Positions 28,038 through 37,143 of a stretch of DNA of 64,000 nt are shown here, in pieces. The DNA lies in the NCBI RefSeq assembly GCF_015330125.1, contig NZ_JADDXR010000002.1, forward strand, positions 4,848,685 through 4,912,684. Direction: 5' to 3'. The stretch is from Zobellia nedashkovskayae. Its GTDB lineage: Bacteria; Bacteroidota; Bacteroidia; Flavobacteriales; Flavobacteriaceae. Position 1 is the first letter of the stretch. Every line of letters starts with the position of its first letter. The notes below the pieces were generated by a model. The model did no database searches and had not been told where the DNA came from. It saw nothing but the letters and a program-made list of their open reading frames with translations. Made by a program: the position numbers and the translations under genes.

Positions 28038-29066
28038 TTAACTCCATCCATGTAATTCGCGAACCTTGATAAGGGTTGCCAAAATATCATTCCAAGTCTG
28101 TTGTTTCAGCATCACATCATTATCAAACATGCAACCATCCCAACAAATATGCTTAACAGCTTTTGTCAATTTTCCATCTCCATCTCTTAACCAGAATCCG
28201 GCATCGTTGGCAACATCTAATTTGCCATTAGGATCAGTGGCCAAGCAGTGACGGCCCGTTTTATCATGCGATCCAGTTCCATGAGCTGTACCATCATTCT
28301 GGGCAACATGAAAATCTATAGTCCAAGGTCTTAATGCATCTGTAACTGTTTTCAATCCAGCTTCCAAGGCTTTTCTATCCGACCAATCAAAATCCTTAGG
28401 CAGAATTCTATCCTCTGGCGCGTTATACCCCAATAGGTAAAGTAATGTATGAGACATATCTGCTTGAAAACCTATATTTGGTCTATCAACAGCTTCCAAG
28501 GTTTCTACCATAGCCTTCCAACTATGCATCCCTCCCCAACATATTTCTCCTTCTGCAGCTAATTTTTCATCATAATCGGCAGCTACATCGCAAGCCTCAC
28601 GAAACGTTTTAGCTATCAACTTGGTATTATTTACTGGATCTTTAGCCCATTCTTCTGGACTTGAAGCAGAATCAATTCTAATTACCCCATATTGTCTTAC
28701 GCCATGCTCTCGGAAAATCTTACCAAAATGACATGCTCTTTGCACCATAGCAACAAAGGTCTTACGATCCTCATCTGAACCTAAGGTGGGCCCGCCCCAA
28801 ATAGGTGCTACCAAAGTGCCAATGTTCAAATTTCGACCAGCGACTTTATCCGCCAGTCTTTTAATGTCATCATCAGAACTATGAATATCAACATGTGGAT
28901 CAAATAGCCCAATATCTATTCCGTCAAACTTAATACCGTTCACTTCTGCATTTGCAGTCATATCAAGCATCTGGTCAAATGAAATAGGCGGTTCTGAATC
29001 TGGTCCTTTACCTACGATACCAGGCCATGAGGCATTGTGGAGTTTTGGAAAAGCGTTGTCTTTCAT
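28038..29066 (-). CDS. Sugar phosphate isomerase/epimerase-like TIM barrel, second copy in operon
   Basis: A xylose-isomerase-like TIM barrel of 342 residues, longer than the other two in this window. It has no signal peptide. Recognisable strands are [75 protein letters not shown] and [15 protein letters not shown]. The His and Asp content of the strands agrees with a metal-dependent enzyme. It is not a close copy of the neighbouring 26308-27120 protein; the two share only the fold, so they probably catalyse different steps. It lies 91 bases downstream of the cupin gene and 23 bases upstream of the hydrolase. Confidence 0.75.
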   Translation of the reverse strand: MKDNAFPKLHNASWPGIVGKGPDSEPPISFDQMLDMTANAEVNGIKFDGIDIGLFDPHVDIHSSDDDIKRLADKVAGRNLNIGTLVAPIWGGPTLGSDEDRKTFVAMVQRACHFGKIFREHGVRQYGVIRIDSASSPEEWAKDPVNNTKLIAKTFREACDVAADYDEKLAAEGEICWGGMHSWKAMVETLEAVDRPNIGFQADMSHTLLYLLGYNAPEDRILPKDFDWSDRKALEAGLKTVTDALRPWTIDFHVAQNDGTAHGTGSHDKTGRHCLATDPNGKLDVANDAGFWLRDGDGKLTKAVKHICWDGCMFDNDVMLKQQTWNDILATLIKVRELHGWS

Positions 29067-29157
29067 ACTTCTGTTCTTTTAAATTAAACGTATCAACTTT
29101 TTAAATTTAGCATATTTTTAAACGTATAAAATACACTTGCTCTAAAATACGGTTTAT

Positions 29158-30369
29158 TTATAATTTAAGGTCAGGATTTTTAGGTCCAAAGTGTTTTAGC
29201 ATTACAATAGGGTCAGTTTTACTATGATTTACAATAGTAACACCTTCTTTTGCAGCTTTCTCAGTCACAAAATATTCATCATTGGTTAATTGTCCGTATC
29301 TAATAAGGGATGGTGTTTCAATATCCCAAACACCCATCTTACCATGCCCTTGCATCATGATCATTCCGTAACAGGCATTATCTTTTATGTTTACCGTTTG
29401 CCCTGGCAATACAGTTAATTCTTTAGCACTAAAGGCATCGGAGCGATAACATATCCATTTATCAACATACCCTTCTGCTTCCATTTTTTCAAGCGGTTTT
29501 ACGGGAACAGGTCTCATAAAACGTGTTTCCAACATATTCGGATCCGTATTCAACTCCCAATCTATTACCTCCATAAGCTGGTCAAAATCGCCCATTCTAT
29601 CTTCTGGGGTTCCGTTCCATAATAGTACTTCTGGAATAATAGCTTCGTTCACCAAAGACTGGTACATAGCAAAAACATCTGATGCTTTTTGTGGTTCATA
29701 GGTACACATACTACCTGGTGCATGAAGCATTCCTGGTGGTACATCCCAACCAGTTCCCGGCTCCAATCTAAAAGCTGATGAAAAGTTAGTAATCTTATTA
29801 TCTCCTTTTGTAAAATTCTTTAGACATTCTTTTATTTCGTCTTTGGTAGTCCCAGGCGTTATTCCAAAGAAAGTATATGGAAAATCGCCTCCATGATTGT
29901 TTACCTGAGGTGGGAAATAATACGCTTCCGGTTTTCCTTTTTGACCAATTTTAGCTGCATGCTCGTCATTATGGTGAATGTGATGTGGCAACGGCCCCAT
30001 GTTATCAAAAAACTTGGAATACATAGGCCAACTTTGATACTCGTCCCAAAGACGGTCACCAATAATTTCACCTTTCAATTCATCAATAACATCTTTTAAA
30101 AGAATCTGTATTTCTTTACCGTCTTCTTCTAGAACAACTGGACTTAAACCTTCATTCTTTCCCGTCAACGGACCATTTTCAGCGGGAGTAGTTGATGAAA
30201 ACCAACGTTCATCTATACCGCCACGTTCTCCACCCAAAACGTAATAATCGTCTGGGTGCAATTTTATTCTTCTACCCGGAACACAAAAAGAACGTGGTAC
30301 CCATGTTGGCGCCAAACGTAAAATTCCTTGCCCCTGCTCCAATGCTTTTTTAGCTGATGAATTTGCCAT
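29158..30369 (-). CDS. Cupin protein resembling class I phosphomannose isomerases
   Basis: A 403-residue two-cupin protein. The ATG at 30369 is the only ATG near the frame start; three codons further upstream there is only a TTG. Possible metal ligands are in PLPHHIHHNDEHAA, and the Glu in GKPEAYYFPP resembles the H-x-E pattern of phosphomannose isomerases. The block WDVPPGMLHAPGSMCTYEP carries the second histidine. A C-terminal cupin is visible at LTVLPGQTVNIKDNACYGMIMMQGHGKM. A sugar isomerase or epimerase role fits both the fold and the operon, but no substrate is implied. It starts 18 bases from the stop of the DUF4432 gene. Confidence 0.7.
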   Translation of the reverse strand: MANSSAKKALEQGQGILRLAPTWVPRSFCVPGRRIKLHPDDYYVLGGERGGIDERWFSSTTPAENGPLTGKNEGLSPVVLEEDGKEIQILLKDVIDELKGEIIGDRLWDEYQSWPMYSKFFDNMGPLPHHIHHNDEHAAKIGQKGKPEAYYFPPQVNNHGGDFPYTFFGITPGTTKDEIKECLKNFTKGDNKITNFSSAFRLEPGTGWDVPPGMLHAPGSMCTYEPQKASDVFAMYQSLVNEAIIPEVLLWNGTPEDRMGDFDQLMEVIDWELNTDPNMLETRFMRPVPVKPLEKMEAEGYVDKWICYRSDAFSAKELTVLPGQTVNIKDNACYGMIMMQGHGKMGVWDIETPSLIRYGQLTNDEYFVTEKAAKEGVTIVNHSKTDPIVMLKHFGPKNPDLKL

Positions 30370-30386
30370 ACTACTCAATATTTATT

Positions 30387-31457
30387 TTATAAAAAAGATG
30401 TTATAAATGATTTTATTTTTTCAGGTGATAGCACTTCTAATTCCAGTGAATAGCTCCTACTTTCATTTGGTTCCAACAAAATAAGAGTACCTTTTTCTCT
30501 TGCTCTTTTTTGTCCAATAGGTGGATTTGTTGCTGGTTCTAGGGCTGTCACATATTCATTTTTACCCCAATGCTGCCAATTAATCAACCAAGGCAATTGT
30601 TTTTTAGGAAAACGAAGTGCTACGGCTAAATTCAATTTTTCGTTATAGATGCCGCAATTGCAATTTCCTTCTGTATCCTCTTCTGTATCAATAAATGCCA
30701 CATCCTCACCCGTTCCGGAATGCGCCTCCATAGGCTCAGGGCATTTTCGAAAATTAACTTCTTCCTTAAACATTTTTTGTTTAGAATCCGGTGTCGGGGA
30801 TTCCCAATTTCCTTTCCAAAGTAAATCGGTGCCTTCATCTATTAAAGGCCAACCAAAATTCACATGATATAAAAGCATATGTGGCGCCTTTTGATTTCCA
30901 CGATTAATTACCTCATCGTGTATCCTAATTTTAGCTTCACCCAATTTACCAGAAATAGTTCGCTTCAATTCCAATACAGGCCCAAAAACTTGACTTTCTC
31001 GGATGATACCCGTTATGCTCATTTCCATTTTTCCTGCAGCTGGATCTGGTTGAACAATGGTGGTTATTTCTGCAGTTGTATTGCTAATAAGACCATGCAG
31101 GCCTCTTGTTCCGTGCTCATCTTCCTCTGGCCCACCCACATGCGAGAGTCCGCAGGTAGTTAAAAGTCCACCGCCAAAATTCCGTATCCAACTCATTCCC
31201 TTATCAGAAAATCGCTCGGGAGAAACAACTCCTGTTTGACTCAACCAAGCCAAACTATATTCATTATAAAAAGCATCTGCAATATCCATCCCACGGTCAA
31301 TAACAACCTTGTAACGAAGTCCAGTACCTGTATTAATCCACGCAATGCGTGTTCCACGCCCCAATCCATTATCCAAAACAGAAGTCTCAACACCACCCAC
31401 CTGAGTAGTGTTGCCTATTTTGTCTTTTCCGTTACGTATAAAATTTTCTGTGGACAT
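30387..31457 (-). CDS. DUF4432 aldose-1-epimerase-like protein
   Basis: A cytoplasmic protein of 356 residues in the galactose-mutarotase-like superfamily (DUF4432). Landmarks are VIDRGMDIADAFYNEYSLAWLS, FGGGLLTTCGLSHVGGP, HGTRGLHGLISNT, the histidine of MLLYHVNFGWPLIDEG, and the C-terminal TALEPATNPPIGQKRARE, where a glutamate may act as base. The family is thought to act on sugar anomers or to bind them; the actual reaction is not established. It lies between the PVC cytochrome gene (30-base gap) and the cupin. The context suggests anomer interconversion before or after oxidation. Confidence 0.78.
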   Translation of the reverse strand: MSTENFIRNGKDKIGNTTQVGGVETSVLDNGLGRGTRIAWINTGTGLRYKVVIDRGMDIADAFYNEYSLAWLSQTGVVSPERFSDKGMSWIRNFGGGLLTTCGLSHVGGPEEDEHGTRGLHGLISNTTAEITTIVQPDPAAGKMEMSITGIIRESQVFGPVLELKRTISGKLGEAKIRIHDEVINRGNQKAPHMLLYHVNFGWPLIDEGTDLLWKGNWESPTPDSKQKMFKEEVNFRKCPEPMEAHSGTGEDVAFIDTEEDTEGNCNCGIYNEKLNLAVALRFPKKQLPWLINWQHWGKNEYVTALEPATNPPIGQKRAREKGTLILLEPNESRSYSLELEVLSPEKIKSFITSFL

Positions 31458-31487
31458 TAATAATTTAATTCTGATCTTTTGACTTAT

Positions 31488-34178
31488 TTATTCTTTACTG
31501 AAAACCTCATTTTTTGCATCGCCACCAGAAATAAGGTACGCCAATAAATCCTTAACCTCATCATCACTCAAACGATTAATACTACCCGGTGGCATCAAGG
31601 AAACTGAAGACATCTTCATTTCCGTTACATCTTCCTTAGGAATAGTTCTTAGAATGTCCGGTGCATACGGATTCTGAGAAACTTTATAATCAGCTCCTTC
31701 TTCACTGATCAATCTACCTACTATAGAGTTTCCATCTTTTAAAGAGAAAACAGTTGTGTTATATTGGTCTGAAATAACATCACTTGGATTTATAATTGCC
31801 CTAAGAATATCTTCCGGCGAGAACCGTGTTCCGACTTGAGACAACTCTGGGCCTATGTTCTGACCTTCGCCACGCATACTGTGACAGGTGATACAATTGG
31901 TAGCCAAAAACATATTTCTACCCGTTTCAAAATTCTGGTTATTTAAACCATCAACTAACAAAGGTGCAATGTCTTTTTCTTCCCATCTCTTGCCTGGGCC
32001 TTTTGGTTGAACCGCACTCGAAGCCAATTCGTTTCCTGACTTACTTAGTAAAGAATCACCAGACATTTGATTGTAAAATTCCTTTTTATTTGCAACAACA
32101 TGGGTCAAGGCCTTTTTCCTAGCTTTATCTATGAAACCAATATAGCTGCGCCCAGCTTTAAATGAAAAGGCTTTGTAAAACCACTTAAAATATTTTTCCC
32201 TTAATTCCGGCGTCCAACCTGTTGTAGCATCCTGTAGAACCAGACCATAATAGGTATGCTGTGCCAAAGGCATATTTTTTAATGTTTCTGCGATATCCAT
32301 TCCGTATTGCGGATTTCTGAGAATTAAATCAGCTGCCTCCGTAGCCGTATTTGCCATTACAGAAGCGTTTTCTCCCTCTTCAGATTCCAATAAAGCAAGT
32401 GTTTTTGACACTACGGAAGCATCATCTACAAACACCAATGTTTTACTTAATAATTGATTCAGCACATCTGTATCTGCCGGATAATGAGCTGAAAGATATG
32501 AACTGACTTTTCTTTTAACATCAGCATTCGGTTTTCCGAATCGTGACAATGTAAGTTCGATAGCACGAACTAAGTCTACCTGATTTTGCTCAGAAAGGCT
32601 TACATAATCTATGTTAACGAGTGAATTAATTACTCTGCCCTGTTGACTTTTATCCCCCTGTCTTGCCAAAGCAACTGCTCCTTCTATTTTCCTTACTGCA
32701 TCAGTCTCTTTATATACCTTATCTTGCCAGCTACTCACCGGTTGATGCTCTACAGCAATACGAGCCGCATACTGAATAAACCGATCCTTACTATTTAAGT
32801 AAGGCCAAGCAAATTCCAATGCTCCATCTTGTGGTGCACCGTGATAAGTCTCTAGTTTTTTACGGATTTCATTTTCCGCTGTTTGTTCTAAATCCTTAAC
32901 ACTACCAGCTAATTCTTCTTGATTATTATAAAATACGCGGTACAAATCAGATTCTAACCTACGTCCGCCAGTCATAAAATATAGGGCTCCATCAGGTCCT
33001 ATAACGCCGTCCGTTAATGGCAGTGGAATGCCCGATAAAAATTCTTCCTTCTCGCCACGGTAAGATGAACCTTCGGTTTGCATCTCAATGGCATAAATAA
33101 TACCGAAACTCCAATCGAAAGCATATATACTATGTTGATATTTCTCAGGGAATTTAGACCCTCTTCCTGACAATACATTGGTTGGTGAACCTTGACCTAT
33201 ATTTAATACAGGAGGCAGATTATCAGGATACGCCGCAGACCATTTTCCGTTGCCCGTTCGCCATCCAAACTCGGCTCCACTGGTAACATGGCAGATTCGT
33301 GTTGGCCGATACCATGGCATACCCAAATCCCATTCCATATCCGAATCGTAAACAAACATATCTCCCAATTCATTAAATGCCAAATCGAACGGATTCCTAA
33401 AACCAGAAGCTATTAGTGCCCAGTTCTCTCCTTCTGGATTAAGTTTTGCCACCCATCCCCCTGGAGCTCCACGATCATTGGCGTGACCACGTGGGTCTTT
33501 AATTTGAGGAAAAAGATTATCATCTTTCCAATTACTAGGAAGATGGTATTCATCCATTTCCGGTAAATCTGTGTGGTTACCAGCAATTACGTAAAGCGAC
33601 TTACCATCAGGAGATAACACTATACTATGCGGACCATGCTCCCCCGCTCCATTCAAAGATTTTAGAAGTGTTATTTTATCATATTGATCATCATTATCTG
33701 TATCCTGTAAACGATAAAGCCCACTTGTCTTTTCAAATTCATCACTACCTGTATGGTTTACCATAACATATAGACTGTTAAAAGCATACAATAACCCTTG
33801 GGCATAGCCCATTTGTATAATTGAATCCGCAACCTGAGTACCGGTCTGAATTTTTAACTTTTCTATTTCTGGCACAAGGTTATCCGAACCTATTGGAGCA
33901 ACTTCCATACGGTACAATGTACCATACTGATCAGAAGTAATTAACCTACCCTTATTATCAAAAGTCATGGCAACCCAAGACCCCATGTTATTATCTCCGG
34001 GACTATATAAATGTTCCGCACTAAAACCTGGTTGCAGTTTAAGCTTTGCTATTTTAGGGTTTTCTGACTTAGCATTTGCACTTTCCTTTTTTGTATCGGT
34101 TGTACAGGAAGTTGCTAAAACTAAAACACAGGAGAGAAAGAGAAATAACTTATAAATTTTCAACGTTTTTATGGCCAT
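31488..34178 (-). CDS. PVC-type sugar dehydrogenase with HEAT-like region and cytochrome c domain, lipoprotein
   Basis: A large envelope protein of 896 residues. The ATG at 34178 opens a signal with lipobox ATSC; the frame continues 29 codons upstream but without a signal. The first half is a beta-propeller of the PQQ-dependent or PVC-type dehydrogenase kind (MTFDNKGRLITSDQYGTLYR, GAGEHGPHSIVLSPDGKSLYV, LIASGFRNPFDLAFNELGDMFVYDSDMEWD). A helical HEAT-like stretch follows. The C-terminus carries one covalent haem site, C762-I-T-C765-H766, with a following DEVKDLLAYL helix. It probably oxidises a sugar or passes electrons from another dehydrogenase. It heads the minus-strand operon, with a motif copy 151 nt upstream. 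The exact substrate is unknown. Confidence 0.8.
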   Translation of the reverse strand: MAIKTLKIYKLFLFLSCVLVLATSCTTDTKKESANAKSENPKIAKLKLQPGFSAEHLYSPGDNNMGSWVAMTFDNKGRLITSDQYGTLYRMEVAPIGSDNLVPEIEKLKIQTGTQVADSIIQMGYAQGLLYAFNSLYVMVNHTGSDEFEKTSGLYRLQDTDNDDQYDKITLLKSLNGAGEHGPHSIVLSPDGKSLYVIAGNHTDLPEMDEYHLPSNWKDDNLFPQIKDPRGHANDRGAPGGWVAKLNPEGENWALIASGFRNPFDLAFNELGDMFVYDSDMEWDLGMPWYRPTRICHVTSGAEFGWRTGNGKWSAAYPDNLPPVLNIGQGSPTNVLSGRGSKFPEKYQHSIYAFDWSFGIIYAIEMQTEGSSYRGEKEEFLSGIPLPLTDGVIGPDGALYFMTGGRRLESDLYRVFYNNQEELAGSVKDLEQTAENEIRKKLETYHGAPQDGALEFAWPYLNSKDRFIQYAARIAVEHQPVSSWQDKVYKETDAVRKIEGAVALARQGDKSQQGRVINSLVNIDYVSLSEQNQVDLVRAIELTLSRFGKPNADVKRKVSSYLSAHYPADTDVLNQLLSKTLVFVDDASVVSKTLALLESEEGENASVMANTATEAADLILRNPQYGMDIAETLKNMPLAQHTYYGLVLQDATTGWTPELREKYFKWFYKAFSFKAGRSYIGFIDKARKKALTHVVANKKEFYNQMSGDSLLSKSGNELASSAVQPKGPGKRWEEKDIAPLLVDGLNNQNFETGRNMFLATNCITCHSMRGEGQNIGPELSQVGTRFSPEDILRAIINPSDVISDQYNTTVFSLKDGNSIVGRLISEEGADYKVSQNPYAPDILRTIPKEDVTEMKMSSVSLMPPGSINRLSDDEVKDLLAYLISGGDAKNEVFSKE

Positions 34179-34652
34179 ATCTTCGTTTTGTTTTAATAGA
34201 AATACATTGGTCAAAACCAATAAATCCCCTATTCTGAGTTGGTTTGAATGAGAAGCATTAGTCATTTTTAATTAACAATCTATGCTTCTAAGTGTTTAAA
34301 ACTAATGAAGCATTTTTTGTTTACTATCCTGTAGTGTGCTGCTCAATTGGAGCTGAAAAAGTTAAAAAAGAGACTATTTAACTGAATATCATCCTCCTAG
34401 ACAAAAACGACATAACTTCTTAAATTTATCACCACTTTATTATGAGCTATTACTATAGTAATGAACCTTGGAATAATAGATTTAAATGTAATTTCAATCT
34501 ACACTATTCTATCTCTAAAAATTAATAATCATCAATAATTCAGGTAATTTTATATCTTTATAGAAATTTTCTTCTTATAAAAAAGAGATTTTCGAAATTT
34601 TGAGAAGCCTTCTTTTGACTTTTAAATCGAGGAAATAAAAAAGAAAGAGACT
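34179..34652. other. Divergent intergenic region between the cytochrome operon and the AraC gene
   Basis: A 474-base AT-rich stretch. It contains the third copy of the CA[CG]TACAG motif (34329-34336) and a TAGTTTTA -7-like element on the minus strand (34297-34304). On the side of the AraC gene I see only AT-rich sequence with a short palindrome, TTTCGAAA, near 34593. No small gene was found. Confidence 0.5.
34329..34336 (-). promoter_or_regulatory. Candidate operator (CA[CG]TACAG motif, copy 3)
   Basis: The minus strand reads CACTACAG followed by GATAGTAAAC, preceded by GCA. It lies 151 bases from the cytochrome gene start, and a TAGTTTTA element begins 25 bases downstream of the core, the same distance as at the sulfatase gene. 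Confidence 0.4.
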
Positions 34653-35537
34653 ATGAAGCTGACGTACAAACAAACCGAAAAACGACCTGAAAATTCCTTT
34701 TTAGCTCGACAAGATCGATTGCCCTGTATTGAACAGAATTGGCATTTTCATAAAGAATTAGAGTTAATCTACTTTATAAAAAGTAGTGGGACTCGTTATG
34801 TAGGAAACTCTATTGGAAGTTTTGCTCCTGGTGAATTGTATCTTATTGGCAGCAACATTCCACATCTGTTCAAAAATCATAAAGAGTATTACAATGACCA
34901 GCAAGAAGCTGAAGCTGTTAACCTAATTGTCATAAAATTTGAACCCGATTTTTTAGGAAGTGAGTTTCTAGATTTAACGGAATCAAAACGTTTAAAAAGT
35001 CTTATGCAACGTGCAGACCGAGGTGTAAAATTCTCTGCATCTGCAACATACATGGTTCACAATCTTATTTCCGGACTTGTTGGCGACCAGGGTTTATCTA
35101 GCATCGTAGGGCTTTTGAAAATTTTAGACACCTTATCTATGAGTGAAAATTATGAATCGCTATGCTCTGAAGTAATTGCCAATACTTACAACAGCAACGA
35201 AAAGGACAGAATGCGTAAAATCATAAATTTTCTTACCGAAAATTTTGAAAAGAAAATAGAATTAGAAGAAATTGCATCCATAGCGCATATGACTCCAAAT
35301 GCCTTCTGCAGGTATTTCAAAAAGAAAACCAGAAAATCTTTTACGCAGTACTTGAACGAAATTCGTTTACGCAATGCTTGTAAACTTTTAATAGAGGGAG
35401 AAATGCAAATTTCCACCGTTTGCTACCAATCCGGTTTTAATACGCTTACCAATTTTAACAGGCAATTTAAAGCCTTAATGAATATCACCCCAACAGAATA
35501 CATGCAAAAATACAATGAGCGGAAAGAGATGGTATAA
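34653..35537 (+). CDS. AraC-family transcriptional regulator
   Basis: A DNA-binding regulator of 294 residues with a sugar-sensing cupin in front and a double helix-turn-helix behind. The cupin half shows WHFHKELELIYFIKSSGTRYV and FAPGELYLIGSNIPHLF. The C-terminal 100 residues are the AraC domain: ELEEIASIAHMTPNAFCRYFKKKTRKSF for the first helix-turn-helix and ISTVCYQSGFNTLTNFNRQFKALMNITPTEYM for the second, with the conserved Gly-Phe. It is the only regulator in the window and lies directly upstream of the GntP transporter and the anhydro-galactose genes. The direct repeats at 35590, 37010 and 46377 are suitable targets for such a protein. Activation by a carrageenan-derived sugar is inferred. 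Confidence 0.9.
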   Translation: MKLTYKQTEKRPENSFLARQDRLPCIEQNWHFHKELELIYFIKSSGTRYVGNSIGSFAPGELYLIGSNIPHLFKNHKEYYNDQQEAEAVNLIVIKFEPDFLGSEFLDLTESKRLKSLMQRADRGVKFSASATYMVHNLISGLVGDQGLSSIVGLLKILDTLSMSENYESLCSEVIANTYNSNEKDRMRKIINFLTENFEKKIELEEIASIAHMTPNAFCRYFKKKTRKSFTQYLNEIRLRNACKLLIEGEMQISTVCYQSGFNTLTNFNRQFKALMNITPTEYMQKYNERKEMV

Positions 35538-35589
35538 GCCAAATTAAATGCTCTTGTCTCATGTTTGAGTTCTCTTAAAAATATAGGAA

Positions 35590-35619
35590 GGTTATAATAG
35601 TGCCTACAATGGTTAATAC
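35590..35619 (+). promoter_or_regulatory. Direct-repeat operator upstream of the GntP transporter
   Basis: Half-sites GGTTATAAT (35590) and GGTTAATAC (35611) start 21 bp apart, two helix turns. The middle reads AGTGCC, as at the GH127 site. An exact -7 element (TATTTTTG) begins 37 bp after the second half-site start. Confidence 0.65.
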
Positions 35620-35647
35620 ACGCATTTTTACGAAGGTATATTTCAAT

Positions 35648-35655
35648 TATTTTTG
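35648..35655 (+). promoter_or_regulatory. -7 promoter element of the GntP transporter
   Basis: TATTTTTG matches TAnnTTTG exactly and lies 38 bases before the GTG start codon. The operator ends where a -33 element would sit, as is usual for an AraC activator touching RNA polymerase. Confidence 0.6.
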
Positions 35656-35693
35656 TTTGGATAGCCTTACCGACCTAACTTTAATATGACCGC

Positions 35694-36995
35694 GTGACGA
35701 GCCTTTTATTCTTACTTCTTTGTATTGTTTTGCTCATTGTTGCGGTAACCGTATTTAAAGTACACCCAATTCCTGCATTACTTATTTCAGGATTGATTTT
35801 AGGGCTAACCACAGGTAGTTCTGTGGAATTGGTTACCGATAGTTTATTGAGCGGTTTTGGAAACACCCTAAAGTGGATTGGCCTTATTATTCTATTTGGC
35901 ACTTTATTGGGTGAAATTCTGGCTCAAACCGGTGGCGCAGATGTGATAGCTCTTACCATTATAAATTTATTCGGCACAAAGTATCTTCCATTGAGTGTGG
36001 CCGTAATCGGTTTTTTAATTGGTATACCCGTTTTTATGGATGTTGCCTATTTAACCTTATTACCAACCATATTCGTCCTTTCAAAAAAATCTGGCCATTC
36101 CGTTCTTACTTTAGGACTTTCTTTAGCTATTAGTCTTACGGTTGCTCACGCATTAATTCCACCAACACCCGGTCCACTTGCTGTTGCGGCCATTCTTGAG
36201 ATTAATATTGGAGACATGATTCCCATTAATATTGTGGTAGCCTTAGCAGCAATAGCTGGAGGTTTACTGTGGATAAAACTCAACAAGACAAACCTTGCCC
36301 TTAAATTACCCGAGACAACTATTGGTGAGGCATCAAAAGTAAAAGAGCTTACTGGTTTCAAAAGAATATTACCTTTTGCCGCTTTATTAGTACCTCTATT
36401 TCTGATGTCCATAGGCACTATTTTTCCATCGGAAAACGGATTTATCACATTTATTAAAAACCCAGTATGGGCACTTCTTATAGGTGTACTCTTCGCACTC
36501 CCTTTACTTCCTAGAAAAGATTTTTCTACCCGTTTGAATACATTCTTTAAAACTTCGGGAGAGAAATCAGCTATTGTCATTCTTATAACCGGTACGGGTG
36601 GTGCTTTCGGACAGGTAATTAAAGACACGGAAATAGTAGGTTCAATGTTTTCCGATGTAGGTGATATTGCAGCTATGGGTGTAGTTATTCCATTTTTATT
36701 GAGTTTTCTTTTTACTACAGTTACAGGATCAATTACAGTTTCACTTATCACTACGGCCTCTATTGTTGCTCCATTAGTTTCTAATGGCACCCTGCACCCA
36801 ACGTTTACCGCTGCGGCAATTGGTGCTGGTTCTCTTGGGATTATCCACGTAAACAGTAGCTTCTTTTGGTTGTTTAAAGAAGTACATGAGGTTTCTGTAT
36901 CACGGTTACTAAAATCTTTCAGCCTATTATCCGGTGTGGTGGCTTTAAGTGGAGGACTTCTTGTGCTGGCATTATATTATTTTAGCGAACTCTAA
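35694..36995 (+). CDS. GntP-family sugar-acid permease
   Basis: A proton-coupled permease of 433 residues in the inner membrane with about twelve to fourteen hydrophobic segments. The GTG at 35694 is used; the nearby ATG at 35686 runs into a stop after two codons. Family blocks are HPIPALLISGLILGLTTGSS, GILLGEILAQTGGAD in the form GTLLGEILAQTGGAD, PVFMDVAYLTLLPT, HALIPPTPGPLAVA and the late FLLSFLFTTVTGSITVSL. GntP proteins import gluconate and other sugar acids. Inside this cluster it may import a product of 3,6-anhydro-galactose oxidation or another acid from the algal galactan; that is inference. It is the first gene after the AraC regulator and has its own operator and -7 element. Confidence 0.87.
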   Translation: MTSLLFLLLCIVLLIVAVTVFKVHPIPALLISGLILGLTTGSSVELVTDSLLSGFGNTLKWIGLIILFGTLLGEILAQTGGADVIALTIINLFGTKYLPLSVAVIGFLIGIPVFMDVAYLTLLPTIFVLSKKSGHSVLTLGLSLAISLTVAHALIPPTPGPLAVAAILEINIGDMIPINIVVALAAIAGGLLWIKLNKTNLALKLPETTIGEASKVKELTGFKRILPFAALLVPLFLMSIGTIFPSENGFITFIKNPVWALLIGVLFALPLLPRKDFSTRLNTFFKTSGEKSAIVILITGTGGAFGQVIKDTEIVGSMFSDVGDIAAMGVVIPFLLSFLFTTVTGSITVSLITTASIVAPLVSNGTLHPTFTAAAIGAGSLGIIHVNSSFFWLFKEVHEVSVSRLLKSFSLLSGVVALSGGLLVLALYYFSEL

Positions 36996-37009
36996 GCTAC
37001 CCACAACTC

Positions 37010-37039
37010 GGTTAAAATAATGTCACACTAGGGTAAAAT
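37010..37039 (+). promoter_or_regulatory. Direct-repeat operator upstream of the RhaT-like transporter
   Basis: Half-sites GGTTAAAAT (37010) and GGGTAAAAT (37031), 21 bp apart. A TTTCTTTG -7-like element begins at 37068, exactly 37 bp after the second half-site start, as at the other two copies. Confidence 0.65.
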
Positions 37040-37067
37040 CCGAGAATCCAACTGCTTTATATTCAAT

Positions 37068-37075
37068 TTTCTTTG
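37068..37075 (+). promoter_or_regulatory. -7 promoter element of the RhaT-anhydrosugar unit
   Basis: TTTCTTTG differs from TAnnTTTG at one position and lies 69 bases before the RhaT start. Its place relative to the operator is identical to that at GntP and GH127. Confidence 0.5.
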
Positions 37076-37143
37076 TGTCACATGAGGATTTGAACACATC
37101 TATCTTCCATATTACTAATTCCAAAGAAAATAAAACAACACAT

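Noticed and set aside
34318..34352. Site upstream of the cytochrome gene as a copy of the direct-repeat operator
   Set aside because: One half-site (GGATAGTAA on minus) is similar, but the partner 21 bp away is not, and no -7 element lies at 37 bp.
35681..35694. ATG at 35686 as the start of the GntP gene
   Set aside because: It is in a different frame and reaches a stop after two codons (ACC GCG TGA). The GTG at 35694 opens the true frame.
36146..36790. 214-codon open frame on the minus strand inside the GntP gene
   Set aside because: The GntP reading has the family motifs throughout; the antisense frame is low-complexity and lacks a signal of coding.
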